From NCBI RefSeq assembly GCF_017329615.1, contig NZ_JAFMTW010000013.1, positions 29,877-93,876 of the forward strand: 64,000 nucleotides of DNA, given 5' to 3'. Made by a program: the position numbers and the translations under genes. The notes below the pieces were generated by a model. That model was not told the DNA's origin, made no database searches, and saw nothing but the letters and a program-made list of their open reading frames with translations. This document shows positions 8,179 to 18,252 of the stretch, piece by piece. Numbering within the stretch: the stretch's first letter is position 1; every line of letters begins with the position of its first letter. Origin of the DNA: Alicyclobacillus suci. Lineage in GTDB: Bacteria; Bacillota; Bacilli; Alicyclobacillales; Alicyclobacillaceae.

Positions 8179-10158
8179 TCATTGCGCAATGGCGTGTGCC
8201 AGCAGTTCCGCATAAGCTTCTGCGCCCGTCGGGTTCAGGTGCACACCATCCGGATAAAAGTAATCGGAATGCCCTGCGCTTGCCGTGTACCAATCCACCA
8301 ATGTCGTGTGCGGAAACGATTTGGCCACCTGCGCCAACGTCGCGTTCACCACCGACTCCCATGGACGGGGCACCCGTGTATTGACCAGGACAATCTGCTT
8401 CACAGGCCCCAGTGATTGGAGCAATTGTGTCAGTTGATTCGCTGTAAATGGCCCGTTCGTCCCAAGTTCGATGACAATGCGGTCCCCCAACTGCCCGTTG
8501 GCCTTCAACGAAGATACCGTCGCACTTGCCTGCGTCAACTGACGGCCAATCTGCCCATCGCAAATAATTCCCGGGAGCAATTTTTGCAAATCTGGCGTCG
8601 CATCCACCATGACAGAGTCGCCTATCGTTGTAATACCGGTTCCGGAACCTATCGGCGTTAACTGCGCCTGCGGATTGTCTGACGTCACAGCGCCACTTGT
8701 TCCCGCGCCGCTAGCACCCGTCGTAGCGGTGCCTGCGCCCGTTTTGGCGGAAGCAGTTGCGCCGTTTGTGCCAGAACCCGTGTCCGTTCCAGTGGAGTCC
8801 GACGCATGTTGTGCCTGAGGTGCCGAGTGCACCGGTAACCCGGTCGTCTTCGCCGACGCAGACGAATCCTTTGCCTCCGCACCCGTTGTCGCTTGGTCGG
8901 AAACCGGGGTGCCGGCTGACGTGCTTACAGCGCTGACTGCCTTGCCAGGGGCAAATGGGCTCGCTTCAGCCACGCCGACCGTGAATAGAGCCGCCGCGGC
9001 GACCGATGAGGTCACGGCGCTCCAGCGAAAGACAGGCGTTGCCCAAAGCTGTTTGAGTGCCGTCCATAGGCGCGCAAGTGCACCTTGTCTAATCGGTTCT
9101 TCAAGGTAGCGCCACGACAACGCCGCAAGTCCAATGCTCGCCACTACCTGCAGCACGTCCCGGGTGACGTTGACGCCACCTGTATTGACCGCGGGGCTGG
9201 TGAGAACGATGACCGGATAGTGCCAGAGGTAAATGCCATAGGATCGGACACCAAGCCAGCGCAGCGGTCTCCACCCAAGCACCTTCCCGAGACTGCTGGC
9301 CGGGTGCGCAAGGACGGCGACAACCACAGCACTGGCAACGGAGAGCAAAACAAGTCCCCCGCGGTAAAGCAGTGGGTCATATTCGTTTGTGCGAACCATC
9401 ATATACAGAACCACAGCGAGGGCCAACGCACCGGATAACTCCAACGTGGTTCGCCGGAGCACGCCAACTTTCGCAGTCAGCTTGGCACTCGGCCAGACCA
9501 GTGCCAATGCTGCGCCAATCAGCAGGCCAAAAGCGCGCGTATCCGTACCGTAATAGACCCGGCTGGGGTCCGTACCCGGCTGATAAATCACCGCCATCGC
9601 AACAGCCGACGCAGTTGCCACGACGAGTGTCAGGGCTAACAGTCTCCAACGCCGTCTGAGACAAGCAAGACCCATCGCGAGCAGAAGCGGCCAGACGAGG
9701 TAAAACTGTTCCTCCACTGCCAATGACCACAAATGTCCAAGCGGAGACGGCCGACCAAAACTGGCGAAGTAGGAGACCTTGTGAAAAATGAACCACCAAT
9801 TGCTCACATACAAGACGGATGCCAATGCGTCTTGATGGACCGTTGTGAGCTGTGTCCGATCAAACAACGTCACCCATCCCAACACCGCCAAGAGCATCAC
9901 TACCATGCCCGGCAGTAAGCGGCGCGCACGCCGCCACCAAAAATCGCGCAAATTCAACCGACCTCGGTTTCGCCACTGTGCCACAAGTAAATCGGTAATG
10001 AGGTACCCGGACAGTACAAAAAATACCCCGACCCCTAAAAGCCCCCCCGGCACAAATCCCAAATTGAGGTGGTAGCCAATCACAGCCAGTACGGCCAACG
10101 CCCGTAGTCCGTCCAGTCCCGGCATGTACCGGCTGTTTCCCTTCAGGGGTTTAGGCAT
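8179..10158 (-). CDS. Membrane acyltransferase (OafA/OatA type) with extracytoplasmic SGNH hydrolase domain
   Basis: 659 residues. An N-terminal acyltransferase-3 domain of 10-11 transmembrane helices starts PGLDGLRALAVLAVIGYH (catalytic His in GYH) and includes SGYLITDLL and LWSLAVEEQFYLVWP. A Ser/Thr/Ala/Gly-rich linker of roughly 100 residues follows, then a C-terminal SGNH domain with the nucleophile block TTIGDSVM, the Asn block ELGTNGP, and the Asp-His pair in YPDGVHLNPTG. The layout matches OatA-like enzymes that O-acetylate peptidoglycan or wall polymers outside the cell. The ATG at 10158 has GAGGGGGT upstream. Confidence 0.9.
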   Translation of the reverse strand: MPKPLKGNSRYMPGLDGLRALAVLAVIGYHLNLGFVPGGLLGVGVFFVLSGYLITDLLVAQWRNRGRLNLRDFWWRRARRLLPGMVVMLLAVLGWVTLFDRTQLTTVHQDALASVLYVSNWWFIFHKVSYFASFGRPSPLGHLWSLAVEEQFYLVWPLLLAMGLACLRRRWRLLALTLVVATASAVAMAVIYQPGTDPSRVYYGTDTRAFGLLIGAALALVWPSAKLTAKVGVLRRTTLELSGALALAVVLYMMVRTNEYDPLLYRGGLVLLSVASAVVVAVLAHPASSLGKVLGWRPLRWLGVRSYGIYLWHYPVIVLTSPAVNTGGVNVTRDVLQVVASIGLAALSWRYLEEPIRQGALARLWTALKQLWATPVFRWSAVTSSVAAAALFTVGVAEASPFAPGKAVSAVSTSAGTPVSDQATTGAEAKDSSASAKTTGLPVHSAPQAQHASDSTGTDTGSGTNGATASAKTGAGTATTGASGAGTSGAVTSDNPQAQLTPIGSGTGITTIGDSVMVDATPDLQKLLPGIICDGQIGRQLTQASATVSSLKANGQLGDRIVIELGTNGPFTANQLTQLLQSLGPVKQIVLVNTRVPRPWESVVNATLAQVAKSFPHTTLVDWYTASAGHSDYFYPDGVHLNPTGAEAYAELLAHAIAQ

Positions 10159-10636
10159 TGCGCTCACCCCCTCGCCGCGTGAGGTGGTGCGCCAATTGTG
10201 AAGCAATGGACATCGTGGATGATACGGTCGGATTCTGCTGCATCGTCTCCTGCTCCTCTCCCAACAAGTGCATCTCTATGGCAACGCGATGTACAAAGGT
10301 TTGTGCGCCTACAAACCGCGACATCATTCGACAAAATTTCGGCGTATAAACCTACGATTTCAACTCATTTCGTAGCTTCATATAGGAGACGACGCCCACA
10401 CAACTTTTGTTTCAATGATTTTGACTGTAGAGGATATGTACCGTTGATGACCAGACTGGAATTCTTGGAAATGCCGCGGTGCGTCTGCTAAGGAAGGATA
10501 GATTTGGAACACCTTGGCGCTGGTAGGCGCTAATCCCCATTCACGACGCGAAGGCTCATCACCCTTTCAGCGTGCAACCAAGATAGCGCCACCTGCAAAG
10601 GTCTCCATTCCTCGCTACAGAATACCTGTGGTTCTG
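10159..10636. other. 478-base gene-free stretch
   Basis: I see no gene here. It holds the presumed promoter region of the acyltransferase gene and, at about 10505-10580, a tRNA-like 3' end (an AAGG stem, then AGCGTGC and a CCA-like end) with no matching acceptor 5' side. No terminator-like hairpin for the aldolase gene was found. Confidence 0.3.
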
Positions 10637-11680
10637 TCAGTGCTTGTGCGCAAGCACCTCAGCTACCATGTCCACGGCCCGCAACACATCTTCCCGCGTC
10701 ACATCCTTATGTGTGACGAAGCGGACAGTCGTCGGACCAAAAGCGGTCGATAGCACCCCTGCCTCACGTAGTCGTGTGAGGAATGTGTCCATCGGCATGC
10801 CTGTCTCTGCGATGTCAGCCAGTACGATGTTCGTTTGGACGGTCGCAAGATCAACCATGACCCCCGGCATGTTCGCCAGGCGTTCAGCCAGAATGCGTGC
10901 GTTGTCGTGATCTTCGGCCAACCGGTCGACCATCTTCGTCAAGGCGACAATGCCGGCTGCACCGAGAATGCCAGCTTGGCGCAGGCCGCCACCGAGGCGC
11001 TTGCGCCACTGCAAAGCAGCTTCAATAAAAGACTTCGGACCGGCAAGGACAGATCCGACAGGTGCACCAAGTCCCTTTGAGAGGCAAAATTGAATCGTGT
11101 CAACGCAATCCGCAATGTCTTTCGCACTACAGCCCGAAGCGATAGCAGCGTTGAATAGCCGCGCGCCGTCCATATGAACCGGAACACCGGCTGCATGAGC
11201 GACCGAACGAATCTCCTGCAGTACCGAAACAGGTGTGACGGTGCCCCCTGCGCGGTTGTGTGTGTTTTCCAGAGAAATCAGTGCGGTACGCGGTTGATGA
11301 ATGTCCAAGGGACGGATGGCTCTCTGTACATCGCGCGGTTGAAGCACGCCGCGCACGCCCGTGACCTGGCGAATTTGTGCCCCGGCCACCGCCGCGATGC
11401 CGGCGGCTTCGTAATAGAAAATGTGCGATTCCGCTTCGGCAATAACCTCTTCGCCAGTCTTCACGTGTGTGGCAATGGCGACGAGATTCCCTTGGGTGCC
11501 GCTAGTGACAAACAACGCCGCCTCTTTGCCTGTGCGCTCTGCCGCCAGTTCCTCCAGTTGGCGAATCGTCGGATCCTCCCGGTACACATCGTCGCCAACC
11601 GGTGCAACCGCCATCGCGCGACGCATTTCTTCCGTGGGTTGGGTGACCGTATCGCTGCGTAGATCAATCCTCTTTGGCAC
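10637..11680 (-). CDS. ltaE: Low-specificity L-threonine aldolase
   Basis: 347 residues of the fold-type I PLP family that splits L-threonine or L-allo-threonine into glycine and acetaldehyde. It begins with the family hallmark IDLRSDTVTQPTEEMRRAM; the phosphate-binding SGTQGN lies near 60-65, the cofactor Asp-Ala region reads VHMDGARLFNA, and the PLP lysine is K202 in FCLSKGLGAPVGS. The GTG at 11680 is preferred because GGAGA lies seven bases upstream; a TTG six codons earlier lacks a site. It is monocistronic and divergent from pepF. Confidence 0.9.
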   Translation of the reverse strand: MPKRIDLRSDTVTQPTEEMRRAMAVAPVGDDVYREDPTIRQLEELAAERTGKEAALFVTSGTQGNLVAIATHVKTGEEVIAEAESHIFYYEAAGIAAVAGAQIRQVTGVRGVLQPRDVQRAIRPLDIHQPRTALISLENTHNRAGGTVTPVSVLQEIRSVAHAAGVPVHMDGARLFNAAIASGCSAKDIADCVDTIQFCLSKGLGAPVGSVLAGPKSFIEAALQWRKRLGGGLRQAGILGAAGIVALTKMVDRLAEDHDNARILAERLANMPGVMVDLATVQTNIVLADIAETGMPMDTFLTRLREAGVLSTAFGPTTVRFVTHKDVTREDVLRAVDMVAEVLAHKH

Positions 11681-11866
11681 GTATCTATCTCCATTCAAGT
11701 GAAGTTAGGAAAACCTGATGTATTCATTATAGAGACTCACTGGAACGCGCTTCAAGGATGGCGGCAAAGATAGCCAAATTTACACAAATCAGCCCCCGCT
11801 AAGTGACGGATCATGGTATTATAGTCAATGAAGGACATTTCGAAATATTCAACAGGAGGCTGTGCT

Positions 11867-13678
11867 ATGCCGGATCGGTTAACGAGAAATGAAGTCCCCA
11901 CGCAACGCACATGGAACCTTGCGGATTTGTTCCCCTCTGACGAGGCGTGGTCTCGGGAAGTTCAAGCCATCCTCGACAGTTTACATAGCGTTTTAACGTA
12001 TCGAGGTCGCCTCGGCGAATCTGCAAAAGTGCTTCTCGAATGCCTGGAAGCAGGCGAACAAATCAACGAACGAATGGTGCGGGTCGTAACGTTTGCGTCA
12101 CTACGCCAGTCGGAGGATGGGACGAATCCGGTCAATCAAGCGCTGGCGGGTAAAGCCTCCGCCGCGATGGCGGAAGTTCATGCCGCACTTTCGTTCATCG
12201 AAGCGGAAGTCGCCGCACTCAATGAATCCACCCTCAAGGCGTGGCTCCAAGAAGAATCAGGGCTTGGCGTATACGAGCGGACCCTCCAAAAAATTTTGGA
12301 CTTCAAGCCCTACCGATTGTCGCCAGAGACAGAGTCCACGCTCGCCGCGCTCGGACAGGTATTCGACGGCCCCTACCTGGTTTACCAGCGAAGCAAATTG
12401 TCCGATATGCAATTTGCGCCCGCGAAGGACGCGACTGGCCAGGAACACCCCGTCTCATTTGCCCTGTTCGAGGACGTGTACGAATTCACCCCCGACACCG
12501 TATTGCGCCGCAACGCGTACAAGTCATTCGTCGAAACCCTCAAGTCGTACAAAAACACGTTCGCTGCAGCCTATGCCACCGAAGTTAACCGACAGGTCGC
12601 GCTGGCGCGCCTTCGCGGCTTCTCCACCACCACTGAAATGCTTTTGCAGCCGCAAGAAGTGACTCTAGACATGTACAACAACCAACTGGATGTCATTCAA
12701 ACGGAATTGGCCCCGCACATGCGACGCCTGGCCAACTTGCGCAAACGGTTGTTCGGATTGGACGAAATGCGATTTTGCGATTTGAGAATCCCGCTTGACC
12801 CCACATTTAATCCACGCACCTCCATTGAAGAAGCGTCACAGATGATACTCGATGCACTTGCCGTAATGGGTCCAGAATACGTAGAAAATATCCGCACGGG
12901 GCTCGCCAACAGATGGGTCGATTACCCAGATAACATCGGTAAGGCGACAGGCGCCTTCTGTTCGAGCCCGTACGGCGTGCATCCGTATATTCTCATCACG
13001 TGGGGCGATACCATGCGCAGCGCGTTCGTATTGGCCCATGAGCTCGGTCATGCAGGGCACTTCGCACTCGCCAATCAATACCAGCGCCTCTTTAACACGC
13101 GTCCATCCACTTATTTCATCGAAGCGCCATCGACGATGAACGAGATGCTATTGGCTCAGTACATCCTTGAACGTTCGACCGACCCGCGCATGCGTCGCTG
13201 GGTCATCAGTCAGCTGCTTGGCACGTACTACCACAACTTTGTAACACATTTGCTCGAAGGGGAACTGCAACGCCGCGTGTACCGTCTGGCCGACGCCGGG
13301 CAATCCATTCATGCAAGCATTCTGACGGAACAAAAAACAGAGGTGTTAAAGCAGTTCTGGGGAGATGCCGTCGACATCGACGAAGGCGCAGGGCTCACCT
13401 GGATGCGTCAACCACACTACTATATGGGATTGTATCCCTACACGTACTCCGCTGGCCTCACCGCCGCAACTGCCGTGGCCAAACGGATTCGTGAAGAAGG
13501 TCCAAGCGCGGCGGCACGATGGGTAGAAGTTCTGAAAGCGGGCGGTACAAAATCCCCACTGGAACTGATGCGGATGGCCGGTGTCGACCTATCGACGCCA
13601 GCGCCTATCTCGGAAGCGGTGGCCTATGTAGGACAACTTGTCGACGAACTCGAAGCGAGCTTCGCCGACGAAGTGTAA
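11867..13678 (+). CDS. pepF: Oligoendopeptidase F, M3 zinc peptidase
   Basis: 603 residues, the usual PepF length. The HEXXH zinc site is H391-E-L-G-H395 in LAHELGHAGHF, and the third ligand region downstream reads FIEAPSTMNEMLLAQY. It is a cytoplasmic peptidase cleaving peptides of about 7-17 residues. The N-terminal M3 helical domain begins RTWNLADLFPSDEAW. The ATG at 11867 has AGGAGG upstream. The preceding 186 bases separate it from the divergent threonine aldolase gene. Confidence 0.93.
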   Translation: MPDRLTRNEVPTQRTWNLADLFPSDEAWSREVQAILDSLHSVLTYRGRLGESAKVLLECLEAGEQINERMVRVVTFASLRQSEDGTNPVNQALAGKASAAMAEVHAALSFIEAEVAALNESTLKAWLQEESGLGVYERTLQKILDFKPYRLSPETESTLAALGQVFDGPYLVYQRSKLSDMQFAPAKDATGQEHPVSFALFEDVYEFTPDTVLRRNAYKSFVETLKSYKNTFAAAYATEVNRQVALARLRGFSTTTEMLLQPQEVTLDMYNNQLDVIQTELAPHMRRLANLRKRLFGLDEMRFCDLRIPLDPTFNPRTSIEEASQMILDALAVMGPEYVENIRTGLANRWVDYPDNIGKATGAFCSSPYGVHPYILITWGDTMRSAFVLAHELGHAGHFALANQYQRLFNTRPSTYFIEAPSTMNEMLLAQYILERSTDPRMRRWVISQLLGTYYHNFVTHLLEGELQRRVYRLADAGQSIHASILTEQKTEVLKQFWGDAVDIDEGAGLTWMRQPHYYMGLYPYTYSAGLTAATAVAKRIREEGPSAAARWVEVLKAGGTKSPLELMRMAGVDLSTPAPISEAVAYVGQLVDELEASFADEV

Positions 13679-13719
13679 CACAACACACCCGGCCATAACG
13701 AATGAACGAAGTACAATCC

Positions 13720-14982
13720 TTAAACCAGCGCACCTTGACGCAACAACTCGGCGCGAACGAGGTCTGCATCGGGGTGCGTGAACCGGGTGGATTGCGCGGC
13801 TGCAACGCCAGCAGCGTGACCTGTTGCAAAGGCCGTGCCCATCACGCGCGCGGATGCGAACGCGATAGCGTCACAGGAGATGATGCGACCAGCGCACCAA
13901 AGGTTGGAAAATCCGTCGACCGCGAGTGACCGAAGGGGGATATCGTAATACGATTTGTCCCGAATTTGCTGATACACCGCTGGTGCCCCTGGTTGATGAA
14001 TCTCCACTGGCCAACCACCTCTCGCCACAGCATCGAGATGCCGGACGCCGCTTAGCACGTCCTCTCCCGCGAGCGTATACTGTCCACGGACGTGGCGAGT
14101 CTCGCGAATGCCTAATGCAGGCCCCGTTTGGATCAAATACGCGGATTCAAACCCGGGAACGTGGCGACGAAAGACATCGAGATACGACCATGCCTGCTGA
14201 CGCGCAGACATTTCCGCAGCCGTCAGGCTTGCCGCATCGAGCCCGTTGACCGACTCGTCGACAAACAGCGCCAAAATGTCTCCCGACGCCAAACGCAAGA
14301 CCATCCCTTTTTCTTTGGACAAGGTATCAATCCCTGCTTGTTTGCCCAGTTGAATCGCCTCTGTAAAGAGCTCCCGGACAATGGGCACATCGCGTGCAAC
14401 ACCGCCGATGCGCATCACCAACGTTCCAGCTTGCACCTGCCCCTCGTCATCGCCAAAGCGAACCGCTCCACCTGCCAGCGTCGTCAAATCGGCCTCGCCG
14501 CTGGCATCGACAAAGGCGTCGGCGCTTACCGTTAGGCGGCCGGCGTGATCGACACACTCGATTTCGACGACGCGATTCTCCTGCACTTGCGCGCCGATGA
14601 CTTGGCAATGCAAACGCGGCACGACACCCGCGCGCAACAGCAGGCGGTCAAGCGCGTATTTGCTCTTTTCGCCATCTGCGATGACGATGACGTTCCCGGA
14701 CGCCGGGTTGCGCCTCGGCTCAATCTCAGGACCAATCGCCGAGAGTTCTTCCAGAAACTGCGCACCCACGCCGCCAACCACCTGTTGCAAGGGTTCCGCT
14801 TGTGCAAAAAAACCACAATAGGAGAAAACTGAACTGTGTGTCCCGGCTCCACCGAAGTAAGGATTCCGTTCGACAATGAGCGTCTTGGCCCCGACATTTG
14901 CCGCCCCTACTGCCGCAGCCACGCCCGCTGAACCGCCGCCGACCACGACGACGTCAAACTCAAGTTTTCGCTGCTTAAACAT
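13720..14982 (-). CDS. FAD-dependent oxidoreductase of the FAD_oxidored family
   Basis: 420 residues. The dinucleotide fold is plain at the N-terminus (VVVVGGGSAGVAAAVGAA followed by VERN), and FGGAGTHS resembles the isoalloxazine-side loop of this family. A second FAD contact is AFVDASGEADL near 170, and the C-terminus reads WCAGRIISCDAIAFASARV, the usual substrate/FAD closing motif. No cysteine-rich iron-sulfur motif is present. The substrate is unknown and there is no operon partner. The ATG at 14982 has GGAGG seven bases upstream. It is convergent with pepF, with only 41 bases between the stops. Confidence 0.8.
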   Translation of the reverse strand: MFKQRKLEFDVVVVGGGSAGVAAAVGAANVGAKTLIVERNPYFGGAGTHSSVFSYCGFFAQAEPLQQVVGGVGAQFLEELSAIGPEIEPRRNPASGNVIVIADGEKSKYALDRLLLRAGVVPRLHCQVIGAQVQENRVVEIECVDHAGRLTVSADAFVDASGEADLTTLAGGAVRFGDDEGQVQAGTLVMRIGGVARDVPIVRELFTEAIQLGKQAGIDTLSKEKGMVLRLASGDILALFVDESVNGLDAASLTAAEMSARQQAWSYLDVFRRHVPGFESAYLIQTGPALGIRETRHVRGQYTLAGEDVLSGVRHLDAVARGGWPVEIHQPGAPAVYQQIRDKSYYDIPLRSLAVDGFSNLWCAGRIISCDAIAFASARVMGTAFATGHAAGVAAAQSTRFTHPDADLVRAELLRQGALV

Positions 14983-15630
14983 ACACAGCCTCCACATATA
15001 TTTGTCACACCCAAATCGCGTTCATCCATCTCTCAGTTAGCAATCAACTTTACTATTTTACCAATGGATCAGCAATTGCAGAAATTTTACGCTTGACTCG
15101 CCGCCATGCGCCTTCAGCTTTTGAGATAATTATGTCAGGGTTGACCAAGGGGATCTAGCCACTTTGTAGCCGCAAGTGAGTCCCATTTTACTGAAGTACA
15201 GCGTACAAATAAATCAGCGTTCTAGGGCAAGCGCTCGTCACAAGTTCCAATGAAATCATTGGTGGATTAACGGCGCATTGGGAAGGTCAAAATAAACCGA
15301 AGGCCATCATTCTTCGGACTGATGGCTCTGATACACGAAATGCTGCATACAATCAATGGGTATTTACAGATTCGGGATGAATATGAATGGACTGACCTGC
15401 GCAAAGGTAACTGAGCGCTACCGCGACGAATCTTTGCCCAAAGCTGCACAGCGGGAGGCGCCTTATCGTAGTCTAAATATGTTGATTGGATGTCTGTGGG
15501 GTGATATATTCCAACATTGGATGTATACACATCCAGCCTTCTTCGCCTTCGCTTGTGCTGCTTGCTTGGGTTGATTACCATAAATAAGAGAATACATCTC
15601 AGTCAGTTGGATGAAGGAGCGAGCTGTTGC
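14983..15630. other. 648-base stretch without a supported gene
   Basis: No gene with a plausible start and family match. There is a 16-base palindrome at 15247-15262 (CCAATGA-AA-TCATTGG). Two short peptides faintly resemble histidine-kinase pieces on opposite strands (around 15321-15410 plus, 15267-15310 minus), not enough to call. The promoter of the glycosyltransferase gene presumably lies in the last 150 bases. Confidence 0.35.
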
Positions 15631-16851
15631 ATGAGCATTTGGTCTGGAGTATTACCAGAAGTTCTGCTCGTTGCTTGGCTTGTCGTGTTCTTTCGAAATC
15701 TGCCAGATCTTTTGCGAATCCCTCATCTTACGTCACAGGAATCAAGCCTTTTTCATACCGACTGTCGACACGCGAGAGAGGCGAGCGCGCCAAATGAACA
15801 CGAACGACGAATGCCGAAGGTTTCCGTGGTCATTGCCGCAAAGAATGAGGCGGCTCGGATTGGCCGAACGCTGGATTCGCTGACAAGCCAAGCGTATGAC
15901 GGCGACATTGAAATTGTGGTGGTCAATGACAGATCTGAAGATGCAACTGGTCACGTCATTGATGCCAGAGCAAACCAGGACAGTCGAATACGCCCAGTCC
16001 ACATCACCTATTTGCCATCTGGTTGGCTGGGGAAAAACCATGCGCTCTATCAAGGGGCAAAGGTTGCCAACGGAGAGTACATCTTGTTCGCGGATGCAGA
16101 TGTCTATTTTTATCCAGATGCCATTCATCGCGCGATGGCATACGCGGTCGAACACCAAATCGATCACTTGACGATTGCACCAAAAATGATTGCACGCACG
16201 ACCTCATTACAACTTCTGACTGCTTTTTTCACGTTTAACTATTTGTTGTTTAAGCGCCCGCATTCCGCTTATCGCAAGCGCACGCGTGCACACGCGGGCA
16301 TTGGTGCATTCAATTTGGTTCGCCGCAACGTCTACGATGCCATTGGCACGCACCGCGCCATCATGTTACGACCGGACGACGATATTTATCTTGGAAAGCT
16401 CATTAAAAAACACGGATATCGTCAGCAATTTGGTATCGCTGAATCGTTTGTCGAGATTGAGTGGTACGACACGACGAAAGACATGTTACACGGACTGGAA
16501 AAAGCGCCGTTGGCGGCATTTCGATTCTCACCAACCGCGCTTATCCTAAGCATGATTCCTTTGCTCATATTGTACGGCGGCCCGATACTCGGCTTGGTCG
16601 TTGGACCGGGACCCTATCGTTGGTTGTATGGTATCGCCTGTGTGTTGATGCTGTCTCTGTACACCGTACACGTCGCCTATTTGAAGTTTCCAAAGTACCA
16701 AATCGCACTGCTTCCCATCGCGATGCTGCTATTCATTTACGGATTTGTCCGAGCCGGCGTATTAGCGCATCGGCGCGGTGGTCTCATCTGGCGAGATACG
16801 TTTTATGCGTTCGACGAGTTAAAAATCAACGCATCACCCCATACGCGATGA
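15631..16851 (+). CDS. Membrane-bound family 2 glycosyltransferase (HpnB/CrtQ-like)
   Basis: 406 residues. One N-terminal membrane segment (about 10-25) is followed by a GT-A catalytic domain: VSVVIAAKNEAARIGRTLDS, the metal-binding ADADVYF, and PSGWLGKNHALYQGA, a motif shared by hopene-associated HpnB and carotenoid CrtQ enzymes. A late RPDDDIYLGKLIKKHG block supplies the acceptor-side acid. Three C-terminal hydrophobic segments anchor it. The ATG at 15631 follows AAGGAG at 11 bases. It lies about 2.6 kb from the hopanoid operon with an MFS gene between, so a role in lipid glycosylation is only suggestive. Confidence 0.82.
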   Translation: MSIWSGVLPEVLLVAWLVVFFRNLPDLLRIPHLTSQESSLFHTDCRHAREASAPNEHERRMPKVSVVIAAKNEAARIGRTLDSLTSQAYDGDIEIVVVNDRSEDATGHVIDARANQDSRIRPVHITYLPSGWLGKNHALYQGAKVANGEYILFADADVYFYPDAIHRAMAYAVEHQIDHLTIAPKMIARTTSLQLLTAFFTFNYLLFKRPHSAYRKRTRAHAGIGAFNLVRRNVYDAIGTHRAIMLRPDDDIYLGKLIKKHGYRQQFGIAESFVEIEWYDTTKDMLHGLEKAPLAAFRFSPTALILSMIPLLILYGGPILGLVVGPGPYRWLYGIACVLMLSLYTVHVAYLKFPKYQIALLPIAMLLFIYGFVRAGVLAHRRGGLIWRDTFYAFDELKINASPHTR

Positions 16852-16957
16852 ACGAGTAAGTTCATCCGGTTCCCATCCCACGACCCGGCGTCAACTCAGG
16901 AAGACAACGGGAAACGTGTGGATGAGGACCGGAACGAACAACCTCGTCTCCTAAGCA

Positions 16958-18193
16958 CTATCCACGCTTGACATGCTCGACAACTTCCCTTGATTGTTCA
17001 GTTCTGCGACGCAACAGCAAAAAATACGATATCGCACCGAGCGCCGCACAAAATACGTAAAGCGCGCGAAACCCAAACGCCTGGGCGATAGCACCGCCAA
17101 TCAGACTGCCGGCCATGGAACCGATATTATTCGTGTTGCTATACAACGTAGTAGCCGATCCCGGCGCGTCCGGCATAAAATCCTGCATATAACTCATTCC
17201 GATGCTGACACTAATGGAAATAAACACTGCGCAGACCAATTGCAACGCGAGCATTTGCCACACAGTATGCGCGAATGCCGCGCCGACATAGTAGCCTGTG
17301 CCGCAGATGGAACCGAACAATAACAACATCCGTTTACCGACCCGATTGGCAATGGTCCCAAGCCCCAACATGATAGGAATCTCCAATCCTGCGCTCAAAC
17401 TAAAGACCCACCCCACGTCGTGTTCAGGCGCGTGGAGCGTTTGCGTAATAAACAAAGACATATAAGAACCGTTGATGCTGGACGCCGTGTACACCGCCAC
17501 AAACGACACACAGGACATCAATACGTCCACTTGCTTTAAATACGTGAAAACCCCCGCTGGTCGAGCGCCATTCGGTACGACGACGGATCTACGCTTGAGG
17601 AAAAACAGAACAATCACGAAGACAGCGGCGAAAATAGCACTGGTCATGGTAAACAACCCGTTATAGCCCAACGCGTTCAATAAAAGTACACCAGCCATCG
17701 GGCCGATGACCCACGCCAAGGAGAAAAACGAGCGAAGCGTCGTGATGGCGAAGGTGGCATCAACATTGGGCGACAACAGCGTACTCTCGCGCGCATACGC
17801 GAACATCTGCGGGAAGGTGGCGGATCCTAACCCTAGCAAAACCGTGGAAACGGCCAATAACACGAGATAATCGTGAAAAACAAGAAAACTTGCATAACCA
17901 AGCCCTGCCATCACAGAGGAAAACAACATGACATCCTTTTTCGGCGTACGCGTATCTGACATCCGCCCCAACCAGGTACTGGCCACAATTCCTCCAAGTG
18001 CATTCATGCACATGAAGATACCTAGGCCTGCGGGAGACATGTGAATAACATCGGTTCCGAACAGCGACAAGTAGGGACGCGTGATAGACAGCCCTATCCC
18101 AATCAGTGTGATTCCAATCGTTAATACCACATACCCCGGCAGGAAGCGCGACCTACGGGTCGAATCAGTCGAAGCAGACGAAGCAATGCGCAC
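16958..18193 (-). CDS. MFS transporter of the sugar-efflux (SetA/SotA) type
   Basis: 411 residues with 12 hydrophobic segments. LGRMSDTRTPKKDVML is the loop 2-3 signature and FPQMFAYARE matches the Set-family region before TM5, where members export sugars or analogues. Charged residues lie mainly in cytoplasmic loops, as expected. The start is GTG at 18193 with AGGGGG upstream. It is followed on the opposite side by the glycosyltransferase in a convergent arrangement; the substrate is unknown. Confidence 0.8.
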   Translation of the reverse strand: MRIASSASTDSTRRSRFLPGYVVLTIGITLIGIGLSITRPYLSLFGTDVIHMSPAGLGIFMCMNALGGIVASTWLGRMSDTRTPKKDVMLFSSVMAGLGYASFLVFHDYLVLLAVSTVLLGLGSATFPQMFAYARESTLLSPNVDATFAITTLRSFFSLAWVIGPMAGVLLLNALGYNGLFTMTSAIFAAVFVIVLFFLKRRSVVVPNGARPAGVFTYLKQVDVLMSCVSFVAVYTASSINGSYMSLFITQTLHAPEHDVGWVFSLSAGLEIPIMLGLGTIANRVGKRMLLLFGSICGTGYYVGAAFAHTVWQMLALQLVCAVFISISVSIGMSYMQDFMPDAPGSATTLYSNTNNIGSMAGSLIGGAIAQAFGFRALYVFCAALGAISYFLLLRRRTEQSREVVEHVKRG

Positions 18194-18252
18194 TCAAGGG
18201 CCCCCTACCTGTCTTGAAGGTTCCTATAGTTTCATGCAATCCGATATCCCTC

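Noticed and set aside
10505..10580. tRNA-like 3' end with an AAGG/CCTT stem and a CCA-like terminus
   Set aside because: No 5' acceptor strand pairs with AGCGTGC, no clear anticodon arm is present and the T-loop lacks TTC; at best a very old relic.
12093..12662. Long alternative frame inside pepF
   Set aside because: Overlaps a clear zinc peptidase gene, is rich in Arg/Ser/Pro as expected of an off-frame reading, and has no family features. The same applies to the long antisense frame across hpnH (25890-26681).
15267..15410. Short peptides resembling histidine-kinase parts (ALIHEMLHTINGYLQI on plus, GLRFILTFPM on minus)
   Set aside because: They lie on opposite strands, are short, and have no ribosome site or neighbouring kinase pieces; chance resemblance is likely.
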